Shown here: in pieces, positions 45,698-54,843 of the stretch
How the letters are laid out: every line of letters starts with the position of its first letter
Numbering within the stretch: the first letter of the stretch is position 1
Position numbers and translations under genes: made by a program
Assembly: GCA_022180565.1 (NCBI GenBank)
Contig: BQML01000014.1
Coordinates: 62,001-126,000 of the forward strand
Direction of reading: 5' to 3'
DNA length: 64,000 nucleotides
Source of the DNA: Bacteroidia bacterium
GTDB lineage: Bacteria; Bacteroidota; Ignavibacteria; UBA10030
Notes under the pieces: model-generated
What the model saw: the letters and a program-made list of their open reading frames with translations, nothing else
What the model was told of the DNA's origin: nothing
Databases searched by the model: none

Positions 45698-46225
45698 ATG
45701 CCTCTTGAAACTCCCGAAGAGTACGCCGCAAGGCTTTCTTCCTACGTTGCCGGGAAGGATCATCTCCGCACATTGAAGCGGACACCCGTCGCCATTGCCG
45801 GGATTCTCAAGGGTGTTCAGAAATCGCGTCTTCTTCGTCGTCCCGAACCAGACCGTTGGTCGGTGGCCGAGATCCTCGCGCACCTCACTGAAGCCGAATT
45901 GGTATTCGGCTATCGTCTTCGTCATGTCGTGGGTGCGCCGGGTACGACCATTCAGGCGTACGACCAGAACATCTGGCAGAACAACGCGGGGTACCTGATA
46001 CGGGACCCCAAAGGAGCGCTTGCGTATTTCACAGCGATGCGCGCGATGAATGTTGCGTTCGTGCAGTCGCTTGACGAGGAGAAGCGAGGGCGATATGGGA
46101 TTCACACGGAACGGGGACGCGAATCTGTGATGAGAATGGTGGAATTGTTCGCGGGGCATGACGAAAATCATATCAGACAGGTAAAAGCCCTCGTGACACC
46201 CGTGATAGCAGGCAATAAGAAGTAG
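45698..46225 (+). CDS. DinB-superfamily protein
   Basis: A 175-residue DinB/DUF664-type bundle. Metal-site histidines are in EILAHLTEAE and FAGHDENHIRQV. The start at 45698 has GAGG in a suitable position. Possibly a thiol transferase; function unknown. Confidence 0.82.
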   Translation: MPLETPEEYAARLSSYVAGKDHLRTLKRTPVAIAGILKGVQKSRLLRRPEPDRWSVAEILAHLTEAELVFGYRLRHVVGAPGTTIQAYDQNIWQNNAGYLIRDPKGALAYFTAMRAMNVAFVQSLDEEKRGRYGIHTERGRESVMRMVELFAGHDENHIRQVKALVTPVIAGNKK

Positions 46226-46312
46226 GTTGAAGCGTGTTTCGATTGTCTTGATCTCCGTACGCTCCCTCCATACTCCCTGCCCCTTCCGCTTTTACGGACA
46301 TGAGCTCACCCA

Positions 46313-47239
46313 ATGAATCGTGACATCCTGATAGGCATGGGCGGCTGGTCTCTTCCCGCATTCGACGGCCCCTTCTATCCCGCCGAACAGCCCAAGGGAT
46401 TCCGGAAGCTGGAGTACTACAGCAGGTTTTTTGATCTTGTGGAGGTCAACGCCACTTTCTACACGACATCGTTGGGTCCCCAGCAAGCACGGCGATGGAT
46501 CCGAGAGGTGGAAGAGAACAAGGGTTTCACGTTCACAGTCAAGCTTTTCCAAGGATTTACGCACAAGTTCAACGCTACCCAGGGCGATGTCAAAGCCGTT
46601 AAGGCCCTCCTTGAGCCTTTGGCCGAAGCAGAGAAGCTTGGAGGCTTGATTCTGCAGTTCCCGTATTCGTTTATACGCACGCCGGAGAACGAAGCCTATC
46701 TCCAAAAGCTCTCCCGCACCTTTGAATCCTTCGCGCTCTTCGTCGAATTCCGCCACGATTCGTGGAATTCCGATGAGGTTTTTCGATTCATGAAATACAA
46801 CGGCCTGCAGTTGCTGAATACCGACCTTCCCGAGATCAAGCATCACATGCCGTTCACGAATGTCGCTTCGGGGGACAGCGCTTACTATCGTCTCATGGGG
46901 CGGAACAAAGCATCCTGGGACAAGGGCGGCGTCACACAGCGGTACAATTATTTTTATTCCGAAGAGGAACTTCGCGACCTGTTGCAACGTATTTCTCAAT
47001 TGAAATCCACCGTGCGCAGGGCTTTTGTTGTCTTTCACAATGATCCTCACGCTCACTCACCCGTGAACGGCTTTCAGCTGAAGCATATGGCAAAACCCGC
47101 CACGCGCGTCACAGCCCCATCTTCACTGATCAGCGCATTTCCTCAATTGAGAGCTTTTTGCGATCCACCAACCGAGCCGGTCACTCCCCGTCTGGTTTAT
47201 CGGGTGAGCCCAATGGAACGAAGGAGGAAAGAACAATGA
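46313..47239 (+). CDS. DUF72 (YecE-like) protein
   Basis: A 308-residue TIM-barrel-like protein. The start IGMGGWSLPAFDGPFYP, LVEVNATFYT, GGLILQFPYSF, FVEFRHDSW and VVFHNDPHAHSPVNG are the DUF72 landmarks. Biochemical role is not established. Confidence 0.92.
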   Translation: MNRDILIGMGGWSLPAFDGPFYPAEQPKGFRKLEYYSRFFDLVEVNATFYTTSLGPQQARRWIREVEENKGFTFTVKLFQGFTHKFNATQGDVKAVKALLEPLAEAEKLGGLILQFPYSFIRTPENEAYLQKLSRTFESFALFVEFRHDSWNSDEVFRFMKYNGLQLLNTDLPEIKHHMPFTNVASGDSAYYRLMGRNKASWDKGGVTQRYNYFYSEEELRDLLQRISQLKSTVRRAFVVFHNDPHAHSPVNGFQLKHMAKPATRVTAPSSLISAFPQLRAFCDPPTEPVTPRLVYRVSPMERRRKEQ

Positions 47240-47267
47240 CGATTCCACGGAGGTTCCCTCGGTCTCG

Positions 47268-48929
47268 ATGACTCCAAAACTCTTTACCGTACTGAAAGAG
47301 GGGTATTCTCTTCGCCAGTTCACTTCTGACGCCGCAGCAGGAATTCTCGTCGGCATTCTGGCCCTTCCGCTGGCCATAGCGTTTGCCATCGCGTCGGGTG
47401 TGAAGCCAGAGCAGGGATTATACACTGCTGTTGTGGCGGGTCTTGTCGTGTCCGTTCTTGGGGGAAGCAGAGTTCAAATTTCCGGGCCGACGGGTGCCTT
47501 CATCGTCGTCATTTACGGCATCGTCCAACAATACGGATACAACGGACTCGTCGTGGCAACAGTCATTGCAGGATTTCTTCTTATCGCGATGGGCTTTGCA
47601 CGAATGGGCGCGTTGCTCAGACTTATCCCTTATCCGGTCACCGTTGGTTTTACAAGTGGCATCGCGCTGATCATTTTTTCCTCCCAATTGGGAGACCTTC
47701 TCGGGCTCTCGACCGGTCCTTTGCCCGCAGATCTGATCGAGAAATACATTGTCTACGGCGAGCATGTGACCACGGCAAACGGAATGACTCTCGCGGTCGG
47801 GCTCGGGTCGCTTGCCATTCTGATTGTCTGGCCCCGTCTCACCCACGCTGTTCCGGCTCCTCTTGTTGCTCTCGCCGTCATGACGGCTGGGGTGCAGATT
47901 CTGGGTTTACCTGTGGACACGGTTGGCACACGGTTTGGAAGCGTGCCAAACTCCCTCCCAACGCTCAGCATTCCCTCGATCAGCTGGGATCTTGTCACCA
48001 CCATGTTTGGCCCAGGCCTGACGATAGCGCTCTTGGCGGGAATTGAATCTCTTCTCTCGGCCGTTGTGGCGGACGGGATGATCGGCACGCGTCACCGGTC
48101 TAATATGGAACTTGTCGCGCAGGGTGTCGGCAACGTGCTTTCTCCGCTCTTTGGGGGAATTCCGGCCACCGGTGCAATTGCCCGGACGGCAAGCAACATC
48201 AAGGCGGGCGGGCGCACGCCGGTTTCGGGGATTGTTCATTCCATCACCGTATTGTTGCTCATGATCGTTTTCGGAGAGTGGGCATCGTACATTCCGATGG
48301 CGTCTCTTGCCGCCGTGCTCGTCGTTGTAGCATATAACATGAGCGAATGGCGGGCATGTACCAAAATCTTCCGCGGCCCGAGGAGCGATATGGCGATACT
48401 GTTGACGACGTTTCTCCTTACAGTCTTCATCGACCTGACGGTCGCCATCGAAGCCGGAGTTGTCCTCTCCGCGTTCTTGTTTCTCCGTCAGATGGTCTCC
48501 GTGTCGCAGGCTCAGCTCGTGACGCGGGATCTTGAGGAGCGCGAGGAAGAATCCGACGATCCGCTCTCGATTACGCGCCGCAGTGTGCCGCAAGGGGTCG
48601 AGGTCTTCGAGATCTACGGTTCTCTGTTTTATGCCGCAGTGGATCAATTCAAAGAATCCCTGCGTACCATCAAAGGCGCGCCGCGGGTGCTTATTCTGCG
48701 CACGCGCCACCTGTTAGCGATTGACGCTACCGGCCTTCGCGCCCTGGAAGATCTTCTGGAACGCACAAAGAGGGACGGCACGACTTTGGTTATCAGCGGT
48801 ATTCACAAACAGCCGCTCCATATGCTTAGCGTTTCCGGACTGATGGAGCGCATCGGCCCGGACAACGTGTGCGGGAACATTGACGAAGCGTTGGAGCGGG
48901 CACGAGCAATTCTCGGAGGTGCATCGTGA
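47268..48929 (+). CDS. SulP family anion transporter with STAS domain
   Basis: A 553-residue SulP protein. The membrane core begins DAAAGILVGILALPLAIAFAIASG, with SGPTGAFIVV and PYPVTVGFTSGIA; the C-terminal STAS domain (about 435-550) includes the LRTRHLLAIDATGLRALEDL loop. It imports sulfate, bicarbonate or a related anion with a cation. Its stop overlaps the next GTG. Confidence 0.94.
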   Translation: MTPKLFTVLKEGYSLRQFTSDAAAGILVGILALPLAIAFAIASGVKPEQGLYTAVVAGLVVSVLGGSRVQISGPTGAFIVVIYGIVQQYGYNGLVVATVIAGFLLIAMGFARMGALLRLIPYPVTVGFTSGIALIIFSSQLGDLLGLSTGPLPADLIEKYIVYGEHVTTANGMTLAVGLGSLAILIVWPRLTHAVPAPLVALAVMTAGVQILGLPVDTVGTRFGSVPNSLPTLSIPSISWDLVTTMFGPGLTIALLAGIESLLSAVVADGMIGTRHRSNMELVAQGVGNVLSPLFGGIPATGAIARTASNIKAGGRTPVSGIVHSITVLLLMIVFGEWASYIPMASLAAVLVVVAYNMSEWRACTKIFRGPRSDMAILLTTFLLTVFIDLTVAIEAGVVLSAFLFLRQMVSVSQAQLVTRDLEEREEESDDPLSITRRSVPQGVEVFEIYGSLFYAAVDQFKESLRTIKGAPRVLILRTRHLLAIDATGLRALEDLLERTKRDGTTLVISGIHKQPLHMLSVSGLMERIGPDNVCGNIDEALERARAILGGAS

Positions 48930-49606
48930 CAACACAGTCAGCCACATCATCGCAATCGGACCGCGGACGCGGAGCACTGATCCTCGTCTTGGGCATTCTC
49001 AGTTTGGTCATGTTTGGCCTTCTCACCGGCATTCCGGCCTGGGTCATGGGACACACAGATCTGCGCAGAATGCGCGAGGGGACGATGGATCGGACCGACG
49101 AAGGGATCACACGGGCCGGAATGATCCTCGGGATCATCGGTACGGTGTTATCCGGGCTTGCCATCCTCGTCATTCTGCTGGTCATCCTTGGCGTTTTATC
49201 GCTGGCCGGGGTGATTCTGTTCGAGGCAGAGGCCATCAAAGCCCAAGAACGGTCGATCGAGGCGCATTTGCACACCATTGCAACCGAAGCCAGGGCATGG
49301 AGGACCGAACACGGAAGTTACGAGGGGTTCGAGATTCCGTCGGAGCTCAGCAAGACATCGCGCGAGGTTTATTCGGCCCAGGTGCGGACCGAGCAGATTC
49401 GGCTCCGGGCCCGCGCCACGAACCGGCGCGGGGCAATTGAAGCAACGCTGAACAGAGATGGCGATTTGGTGGATTGGTCGTACTCGGGGGTATTCGCGGA
49501 GCACGATTCCGATGTCTTCGAACATATCATTCATCCATTCACACACCATGGACTTTATGATCAACATCCTCTCGATCGCCCTTTTGCTGTCTTTTGTCCA
49601 GTCTGA
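48926..49606 (+). CDS. DUF4190-like membrane protein
   Basis: A 226-residue protein starting with GTG in the overlap with the SulP stop. Residues about 15-110 hold two hydrophobic hairpins (LVLGILSLVMFGLLTGIPAWVMGHTDLRRM, GMILGIIGTVLSGL), the DUF4190 layout. The rest is soluble with a pilin-like start (EAEAIKAQERSIEAHLHTIATEARAWRTEHGSY). Its last 59 bp overlap the next gene in another frame, so the C-terminus may be a run-on. Confidence 0.62.
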   Translation: MTTQSATSSQSDRGRGALILVLGILSLVMFGLLTGIPAWVMGHTDLRRMREGTMDRTDEGITRAGMILGIIGTVLSGLAILVILLVILGVLSLAGVILFEAEAIKAQERSIEAHLHTIATEARAWRTEHGSYEGFEIPSELSKTSREVYSAQVRTEQIRLRARATNRRGAIEATLNRDGDLVDWSYSGVFAEHDSDVFEHIIHPFTHHGLYDQHPLDRPFAVFCPV

Positions 49607-50579
49607 GGACCCTCCAGGTTCGCGGCTGACCAAGCTGGGGATAGTCCTCCCGGTCGGACCACGGGGGGCGTGGGATGCGGGAATGGTTGAATCCCCCGTG
49701 ATCTGGTATGATTCCGCCCGTGCGCGGTACGGAATGGTTTATACGGGGTACGGAAGCACGGACTCGGTAAGAAGAGGATACGATTATGTTACAGCCCCTT
49801 CCGTGGGCCTTGCCTGGAGCGAAGATTTGGTTCATTGGGAGAAGGATCCGGCGAGCCCGATATTCACGGGGAGCGGAGTTCCCGGTTCGCCGGACGAGGC
49901 GGGAGCGGCCGGTCCGTTTGTTTGGCTTGAAGACGGAACGTATTATCTTTTTTATTTCGGTGTGACGGGAAGAGGATACGAGAAAGGGACGAAGACACTC
50001 AATCTGGCAACATCGCGGGATCTTGTGAGCTGGAAGCGTTACGAGGAGAATCCGGTTATCCGGCCTTCCGGCGACGGTTGGAGGAGAGATGCGATTTGGC
50101 ATCCAAACATTGTGCGACGCGGTGATATGTATTATCTGTTCTTCAATGCCTCGGGTGTCTACCGCGGATTAGTTGAGGAATTCATCGGTTATGCAACGTC
50201 AAAAGATCTTTTTCGTTGGGATGTTGATGACGTCAATTCTCCGCTCGTTGTTGGAAGTGCTCGTCCAGGCGCCTGGGATGCTTCGGGGCGGGCGGGCGAT
50301 CCGTGTGTGTATAGAGTCGGCGACCGCTGGTATATGGCATGGTATAGTTGGGACAGGAAGAACTCGGCTGATGGCCTTGCGTGGACCAACGATAGTGAGT
50401 TTCCGCTGAACTGGCGCATGTTCGGAAGAAATCCCGTGCTTCGCGTTGGCGGGCTTGGTTCGTACGATGCACTCCATGCGGGAAAGCCGTTTATTGTCCG
50501 AACCGGCAACCGGCATTATCATTTTTACACTGCGGTTGCTCTTGACGGGACCCGGCAGATTGCCGTTGCCGTGGAGTGA
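49548..50579 (+). CDS. Secreted beta-propeller glycosidase-like protein
   Basis: A 343-residue protein with a signal peptide (INILSIALLLSFVQS). Repeated blade sequences such as SPVIWYDSARARYGMVYTG, SEDLVHWEKDPASP and ATSKDLFRWDVDD, with Asp/Glu at blade ends, give a five-bladed propeller of the GH43/GH32/GH130 type. Subfamily and substrate are open. Starts within the end of the DUF4190 gene. Confidence 0.72.
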   Translation: MDFMINILSIALLLSFVQSEDPPGSRLTKLGIVLPVGPRGAWDAGMVESPVIWYDSARARYGMVYTGYGSTDSVRRGYDYVTAPSVGLAWSEDLVHWEKDPASPIFTGSGVPGSPDEAGAAGPFVWLEDGTYYLFYFGVTGRGYEKGTKTLNLATSRDLVSWKRYEENPVIRPSGDGWRRDAIWHPNIVRRGDMYYLFFNASGVYRGLVEEFIGYATSKDLFRWDVDDVNSPLVVGSARPGAWDASGRAGDPCVYRVGDRWYMAWYSWDRKNSADGLAWTNDSEFPLNWRMFGRNPVLRVGGLGSYDALHAGKPFIVRTGNRHYHFYTAVALDGTRQIAVAVE

Positions 50580-50649
50580 GGTTATCTGGCGCCTGACTCT
50601 GCTCATGGCTTACCTTTCCAAGGTACATATGTTAAACAATAGTACCTTG

Positions 50650-50694
50650 GCAAGGTGGGTATCAGCAAGGTGGGCATCGGCAAGATGGAGCATG
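50650..50694. repeat. Three 15-bp tandem repeats beside a 9-bp inverted repeat
   Basis: Units GCAAGGTGGGTATCA, GCAAGGTGGGCATCG and GCAAGATGGAGCATG occupy 50650-50694. They abut the right arm of the inverted repeat at 50642-50650. Confidence 0.75.
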
Positions 50695-50751
50695 GTAATT
50701 AGGGCAGTAAAGCAGTTTGTCCGACAATCGCGCCGAGCTTTCCGATTTTGC

Positions 50752-50780
50752 TTGACTTCTGAGCCTTCCAAATGTATACT
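50752..50780 (+). promoter_or_regulatory. Strong sigma70 promoter
   Basis: TTGACT, 17 bp, TATACT. Predicted start near 50787, giving a long leader to the gene at 50989. Confidence 0.75.
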
Positions 50781-50988
50781 AATTACTGATCACCACAATC
50801 ATGGAAACCTTGGAATACTCTAGTTTGCGCCCCGCCGTCCCCCTTCTGCGCTAGTCTCTCCTCCTTGCACTGAGACCGCGCAAAGGCGGCCGGTGCAGGC
50901 GATTTTCCTAATTCTTCACATTCTTTTTAACCCAATCGCCTTTTAGACCTCTTTTTCTCTTCCTCGGGAGAAGAAAGGAGCATCGGCC

Positions 50989-51180
50989 ATGACACGACCA
51001 TTTGACAACATCTGCCCCCGGTGCGGATCGCCTATGACCTATGTAACCCGGCGCGGAAGCAGTGCAGGCACGTGGTTTTGCCCTGTGTGCAGAGACTACC
51101 ATGGCTCGCGCCATGATCATCAAGACAGGTCAGAAGAACCCCACGAAGATTCTCCTCGCGGGATGGGACGGGCAGCCTAA
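50989..51180 (+). CDS. Small zinc-ribbon protein
   Basis: A 63-residue protein with C9-x2-C12 (CPRC) and C31-x2-C34 (CPVC), a classic zinc ribbon, followed by a His/Asp-rich tail. GAAAGGAG precedes the ATG. It sits 26 bp before the DksA-like gene, probably in one transcript driven by the promoter at 50752. Confidence 0.72.
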   Translation: MTRPFDNICPRCGSPMTYVTRRGSSAGTWFCPVCRDYHGSRHDHQDRSEEPHEDSPRGMGRAA

Positions 51181-51206
51181 TACATTTTCTCTCCGGAGAG
51201 TGCACT

Positions 51207-51650
51207 ATGACGCTTCGAACAATAACACGAAACAACTCGGCCAGTCGCCGCGCCCCCAAAGGCACAAGCCTCAGAAAAACCGATATCGAACGGTTCCGCC
51301 AGCTTCTCCAGGTTCAGCGTGATGACATCACGGAGGATCTCCGGATTCTCAAGGAATCCCTGCGGTCCCTTCAGGACCATCAGCAGGGCATCGGCGCGTG
51401 GAATCTCGATTTCGCACGCGACTCCGCCGACACCGAATCAGCCGAGAACATCGCCGTTCAGATTCGCCGGCTCTCCGATACGCTGAATCAGATTGCCGGA
51501 GCGCTCAGGCGAATTGAAAACGGTACCTTCGGCATTTGTGTCCGTTGCGGCAAGATCATCGATATCGAACGACTTGAGGCTGTTCCGTTTACGCGCCGCT
51601 GTATTGCGTGCAAGTCAAACATCCGTGCCGGCGAGGACCAGGGCGGATAA
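51207..51650 (+). CDS. DksA/TraR-type zinc-finger regulator
   Basis: A 147-residue protein with a helical coiled coil (residues about 22-100) and a C-terminal zinc finger C111-x2-C114, C132-x2-C135 (GICVRCGKII, RRCIACKS). Such proteins bind the RNA polymerase secondary channel or act in stress responses. The coiled-coil tip contains DSADTESAE where DksA has its acidic tip. Confidence 0.9.
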   Translation: MTLRTITRNNSASRRAPKGTSLRKTDIERFRQLLQVQRDDITEDLRILKESLRSLQDHQQGIGAWNLDFARDSADTESAENIAVQIRRLSDTLNQIAGALRRIENGTFGICVRCGKIIDIERLEAVPFTRRCIACKSNIRAGEDQGG

Positions 51651-51724
51651 AAAACTCCTGGGGCGGAATTCACAACAGGCCGAGCCCACGAAAAAAGGAC
51701 AGCTCTGAAAGATGCGGAAACTCC

Positions 51725-52870
51725 TTAGAATCCATCCTCGAGACGGGTCAGCATCCCTGCAAGTTCCCGCGCGCGCTTCCGAAGAAGGTTCTTTGCCTGG
51801 CTTTGAGCATGTGCGCGTGAAATGCCCTTGCGGGAAAGAGAGAGTAAAGCTGTGAAGCCGCCTGCCCCGCAGTACGCCGAAGCCTGACCGTCAATGCTGC
51901 CGGCAATTGCATAAACAGGCAGCCCGTGCCTTGCAGCCCTCTCCGTGATCGCTTGCAACGCTTTCCCGTACTTCATTTGCTTGTCTACCCGCCCCTCCCC
52001 GGTAACAATAGCATCCACAGTCGCCGCCTGTTCTTCGAATCCGATGACATCGAGGACAATGTCCGCCCCACGCTGTAACACAGCGCCGCAAAAAGCAACC
52101 AGCCCCGCACCCAGTCCCCCGCCCGCGCCGGCGCTTTTCATTTCCGCAACATCGATTTGAAATGTGCGTTTCAGAACCCCGGCATACGTCATGAGAGCGC
52201 GGTCAAGGACAATGACATCCTCCGGTGACGCTCCTTTTTGAGGGGCATAGACTGACGAGGCGCCTTCAGGGCCCGTGAGAACATTGTCCACATCACAGGC
52301 GGCAATGATTTCTATTTCCCTGGGCCTTGCCTCGCAGAACGACATATCAATGCGATCCAATTGCGCTAGCGCCGCTCCTCCCCGTCCGATGCGATTCCCC
52401 CATCGATCCAATAATCTCACACCGAGGGCTTCGGCCATTCCTGCACCACCATCGTTTGTTGCGCTCCCGCCGACACCCAGGATGATCCTTTTGGCGCCTG
52501 CGTCCAACGCAATCCGGATCAACTCCCCTGTGCCGAATGTCGTCGTGATCATGGGATTACGCTTACCCTCCGGAACGAGGCTCAACCCGGACGCTGCGGC
52601 CATTTCGATGGCCGCCGTTGTTCCATCTCCCAGCATTCCCCAGACCGCAACAACCGGCGTTCCGAGGGGCCCGGTAACATGCGCCTCACGCCATTGGCCT
52701 CCAGTCGCGGAAACGAGGACCTGCACGGTACCCTCGCCGCCATCTGCCACAGGTAGTGGGATCGTCTCGACATGCGGCGCAGCATCACGAATCCCCTCGG
52801 CAATGCACTCCGCCGCCTCAAAGGCCGACAAGGTTCCTTTAAAAGAGTCAGGACAGAGAAGCACACGCAT
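51725..52870 (-). CDS. Glycerate kinase type II (GlxK)
   Basis: A 381-residue kinase that phosphorylates glycerate. The start LLCPDSFKGTLSAFEAAECIAEGI, VADGGEGTVQ, GVGGSATNDGGAGMAEALG and IVTGEGRVDKQ are hallmarks of the GlxK family. Complete in length; the extended frame to 53062 lacks homology. Confidence 0.93.
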   Translation of the reverse strand: MRVLLCPDSFKGTLSAFEAAECIAEGIRDAAPHVETIPLPVADGGEGTVQVLVSATGGQWREAHVTGPLGTPVVAVWGMLGDGTTAAIEMAAASGLSLVPEGKRNPMITTTFGTGELIRIALDAGAKRIILGVGGSATNDGGAGMAEALGVRLLDRWGNRIGRGGAALAQLDRIDMSFCEARPREIEIIAACDVDNVLTGPEGASSVYAPQKGASPEDVIVLDRALMTYAGVLKRTFQIDVAEMKSAGAGGGLGAGLVAFCGAVLQRGADIVLDVIGFEEQAATVDAIVTGEGRVDKQMKYGKALQAITERAARHGLPVYAIAGSIDGQASAYCGAGGFTALLSLSRKGISRAHAQSQAKNLLRKRARELAGMLTRLEDGF

Positions 52871-53187
52871 CGTTCCTGAAGATAGGAAAAGTGATTGTGA
52901 GATTCGATTCCCGGTTTGACGCCTGACGGCGTGTTTTCGGCCGCATTCAGGTATTTCCGCTCTTCTACGGAGAACCTGCAATGAACTTTCCATTCTGATC
53001 ATCGACATGTTCAAAACTACAATGTCATCGGTTCGGCTTTCCCGCTCGATGTTCGCAGACACAACTCATCCGGCCGGGCGGAAACGTGGGAACGGAACAA
53101 TCTGAAATCCGTGTCAATTTTTCGGTGGAGGGTTTCTGTCTCGCGGGGTATTTTTCCGATCATTTGCTATCTTTCAGGAGAACCCGC

Positions 53188-54270
53188 ATGGCACATCTTC
53201 CTTCACGCGTTGAAATGATGACCGCAACGGCGCGACGTGATGCTTCCTATGACGGCATCTTTTGGCTGGCGGTTCGTACCACCGGAATTTTCTGTCGGCC
53301 CTCATGCTCTGCACGCAAGCCCCGCCGGGAGAACGTGGAATTCTTTGCATCGCCCAGAGAGGCTGTGGTTGCGGGGTACAGACCCTGCAAGCGATGCCGA
53401 CCGATGGAAACCAACGGCACGCCGCCCTCCTGGGTGGTGCGTCTTCTGGCAGAGATTGAAAAACATCCGGCGAATAAACTCTCCGATGCGCGTCTTCGCG
53501 GCATGGGAATTGATCCCGCGCGCGCCCGAAGATATTTTCTGAAACAGTACGGTATGACATTCCAAGCGTACAGCCGCGGGCGTCGATTGGGAATTTCTCT
53601 GGAAAAAATCCGCAACGGAGCAAACCTCGACGATGTGACGCTTGGGGCCGGATACAGTTCGTACAGCGGATTCCGTGAAGCATTTGCAAGGACATTCGGT
53701 ACTCCGCCGGGAAAGAGCAGGTCATCCGACTGCATCATGACGGCCTGGATTGAGAGTCCCTTGGGCCCGTTCGTTGCTGCTGCAACGTCGGAAGGAGTCT
53801 GTTTGCTGGAGTTCAGCGACCGTCGCATGCTCGACCATCAGGTCGGACGTCTTCGCCGGTATTTCCGGAAGGCGATCGTTCCTGGTACGAATGAGCATCT
53901 GACGCGGCTTCAGAAGGAGCTGGGCGAGTATTTCAGCGGCAAGCGGACGCGGTTTACGGTGCCCCTTGTTTTTCCGGGAAGTAAGTTCGAACAACGCGTT
54001 TGGAAGGCACTGTTGACCATACCTCCCGGCAAGACGGTTTCCTACCAGGACATCGCGAAGAAGATCGGCTCGCCTCAATCCGTTCGCGCCGTGGGACGTG
54101 CCAACGGCATGAACCGGATTGCCATTCTGATTCCCTGCCACCGGGTTATTAACAAGGATGGATCGCTTGGCGGGTACGGGGGTGGTGTGTGGAGGAAAAA
54201 GCGCCTGCTGGAATTGGAGGGAAGCAAGCTCCCCGTTGGCCTGTTTGAATCCGTTTCACCTGTCTCCTGA
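53188..54270 (+). CDS. ada: Ada-type methyltransferase/regulator of alkylation response
   Basis: A 360-residue three-domain protein. The N-terminal zinc domain has C36, C40, C67, C70; the middle AraC-like region (about 80-170, LDDVTLGAGYSSYSGFREAFARTFGTPP) provides DNA contacts; the C-terminal MGMT domain has the active C317 in IPCHRV. It repairs O6-methylguanine and methylphosphotriesters and activates repair genes. Start at 53188 fits the family. Confidence 0.95.
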   Translation: MAHLPSRVEMMTATARRDASYDGIFWLAVRTTGIFCRPSCSARKPRRENVEFFASPREAVVAGYRPCKRCRPMETNGTPPSWVVRLLAEIEKHPANKLSDARLRGMGIDPARARRYFLKQYGMTFQAYSRGRRLGISLEKIRNGANLDDVTLGAGYSSYSGFREAFARTFGTPPGKSRSSDCIMTAWIESPLGPFVAAATSEGVCLLEFSDRRMLDHQVGRLRRYFRKAIVPGTNEHLTRLQKELGEYFSGKRTRFTVPLVFPGSKFEQRVWKALLTIPPGKTVSYQDIAKKIGSPQSVRAVGRANGMNRIAILIPCHRVINKDGSLGGYGGGVWRKKRLLELEGSKLPVGLFESVSPVS

Positions 54271-54299
54271 TGTTGCAAGTCTTGTTTTTGCTCGCTCGC

Positions 54300-54328
54300 T
54301 TGCATTTTCCCTCGAAGAAGGCTACCAT
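54300..54328 (+). promoter_or_regulatory. Possible promoter
   Basis: TTGCAT, 17 bp, TACCAT, 62 bp before the DUF1761 gene. Confidence 0.4.
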
Positions 54329-54390
54329 ATGCCCGATTCGCTGAATCGTGTGGCCGGATGTATCATTGTTCCTCACTCACAGGAGGTCTT

Positions 54391-54825
54391 ATGGAACAGC
54401 CCAAAGTGCATTATCCTGCAGTCTTCGTTGCAGCAGTGATTCAGTTCATTATCGGCTGGCTGTGGTATGGAGTCATGTTCCAGCAATTGTGGATCAATGC
54501 CACAGGAGTCACAATGGAAATGGCTCAGGAGATGTCGGGAGGGCAAATTGCCATGACCTATCTTGGCTCCTTTGTGGCGTTTTTCATCGTGTATTACGTC
54601 ATGGCCCATTTTTCGTCGTATGCAAAAGCAACAACGGCAAAACAAGGAGCACAAACGGGCTTCTGGTCATGGCTGGGATTTGTCGCTACTTCAATCCTCG
54701 TCAACGTATTGTATACGATGAAACCGTTTTCCCTGTGGCTCATCGACGGGGGGTATTGGCTGGTTTCGATGCTGATCGGCGGAGTGTTGTTGGCGGTATG
54801 GAAGAAGAAAGAAGCGGCAAGCTAA
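54391..54825 (+). CDS. DUF1761 membrane protein
   Basis: A 144-residue inner-membrane protein with four helices (FVAAVIQFIIGWLWYGVMF, YLGSFVAFFIVYYVMAHF, GFWSWLGFVATSILVNVLY, YWLVSMLIGGVLLAVW), the DUF1761 pattern. A strong AGGAGG site fixes the ATG at 54391. Function unknown. Confidence 0.85.
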   Translation: MEQPKVHYPAVFVAAVIQFIIGWLWYGVMFQQLWINATGVTMEMAQEMSGGQIAMTYLGSFVAFFIVYYVMAHFSSYAKATTAKQGAQTGFWSWLGFVATSILVNVLYTMKPFSLWLIDGGYWLVSMLIGGVLLAVWKKKEAAS

Positions 54826-54843
54826 GGAGCCCCCGTAGTTGCG

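Larger units (their letters stand above)
50580..50988. other. Gene-poor 409-bp stretch with hairpin, 15-bp repeats and leader
   Basis: No convincing gene. It holds a perfect inverted repeat CCAAGGTAC..GTACCTTGG (50618-50650), then three 15-bp tandem repeats with unit like GCAAGGTGGGCATCG (50650-50694), then a strong promoter (50752-50780) and an approximately 200-nt untranslated leader before the zinc-ribbon gene. Confidence 0.6.

Noticed and set aside
47907-48710. 267-codon open frame on the minus strand
   Set aside because: Antisense of the SulP transporter.
50650-50694. Short repeats as a CRISPR array
   Set aside because: Three contiguous 15-bp units without spacers and no cas genes nearby.
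50446-50823. 125-codon open frame crossing the tandem repeats (ARWVS/ARWAS/ARWSM peptide repeats)
   Set aside because: It starts inside the glycosidase gene, has no ribosome site, and the peptide repeats only reflect the 15-bp DNA repeats.
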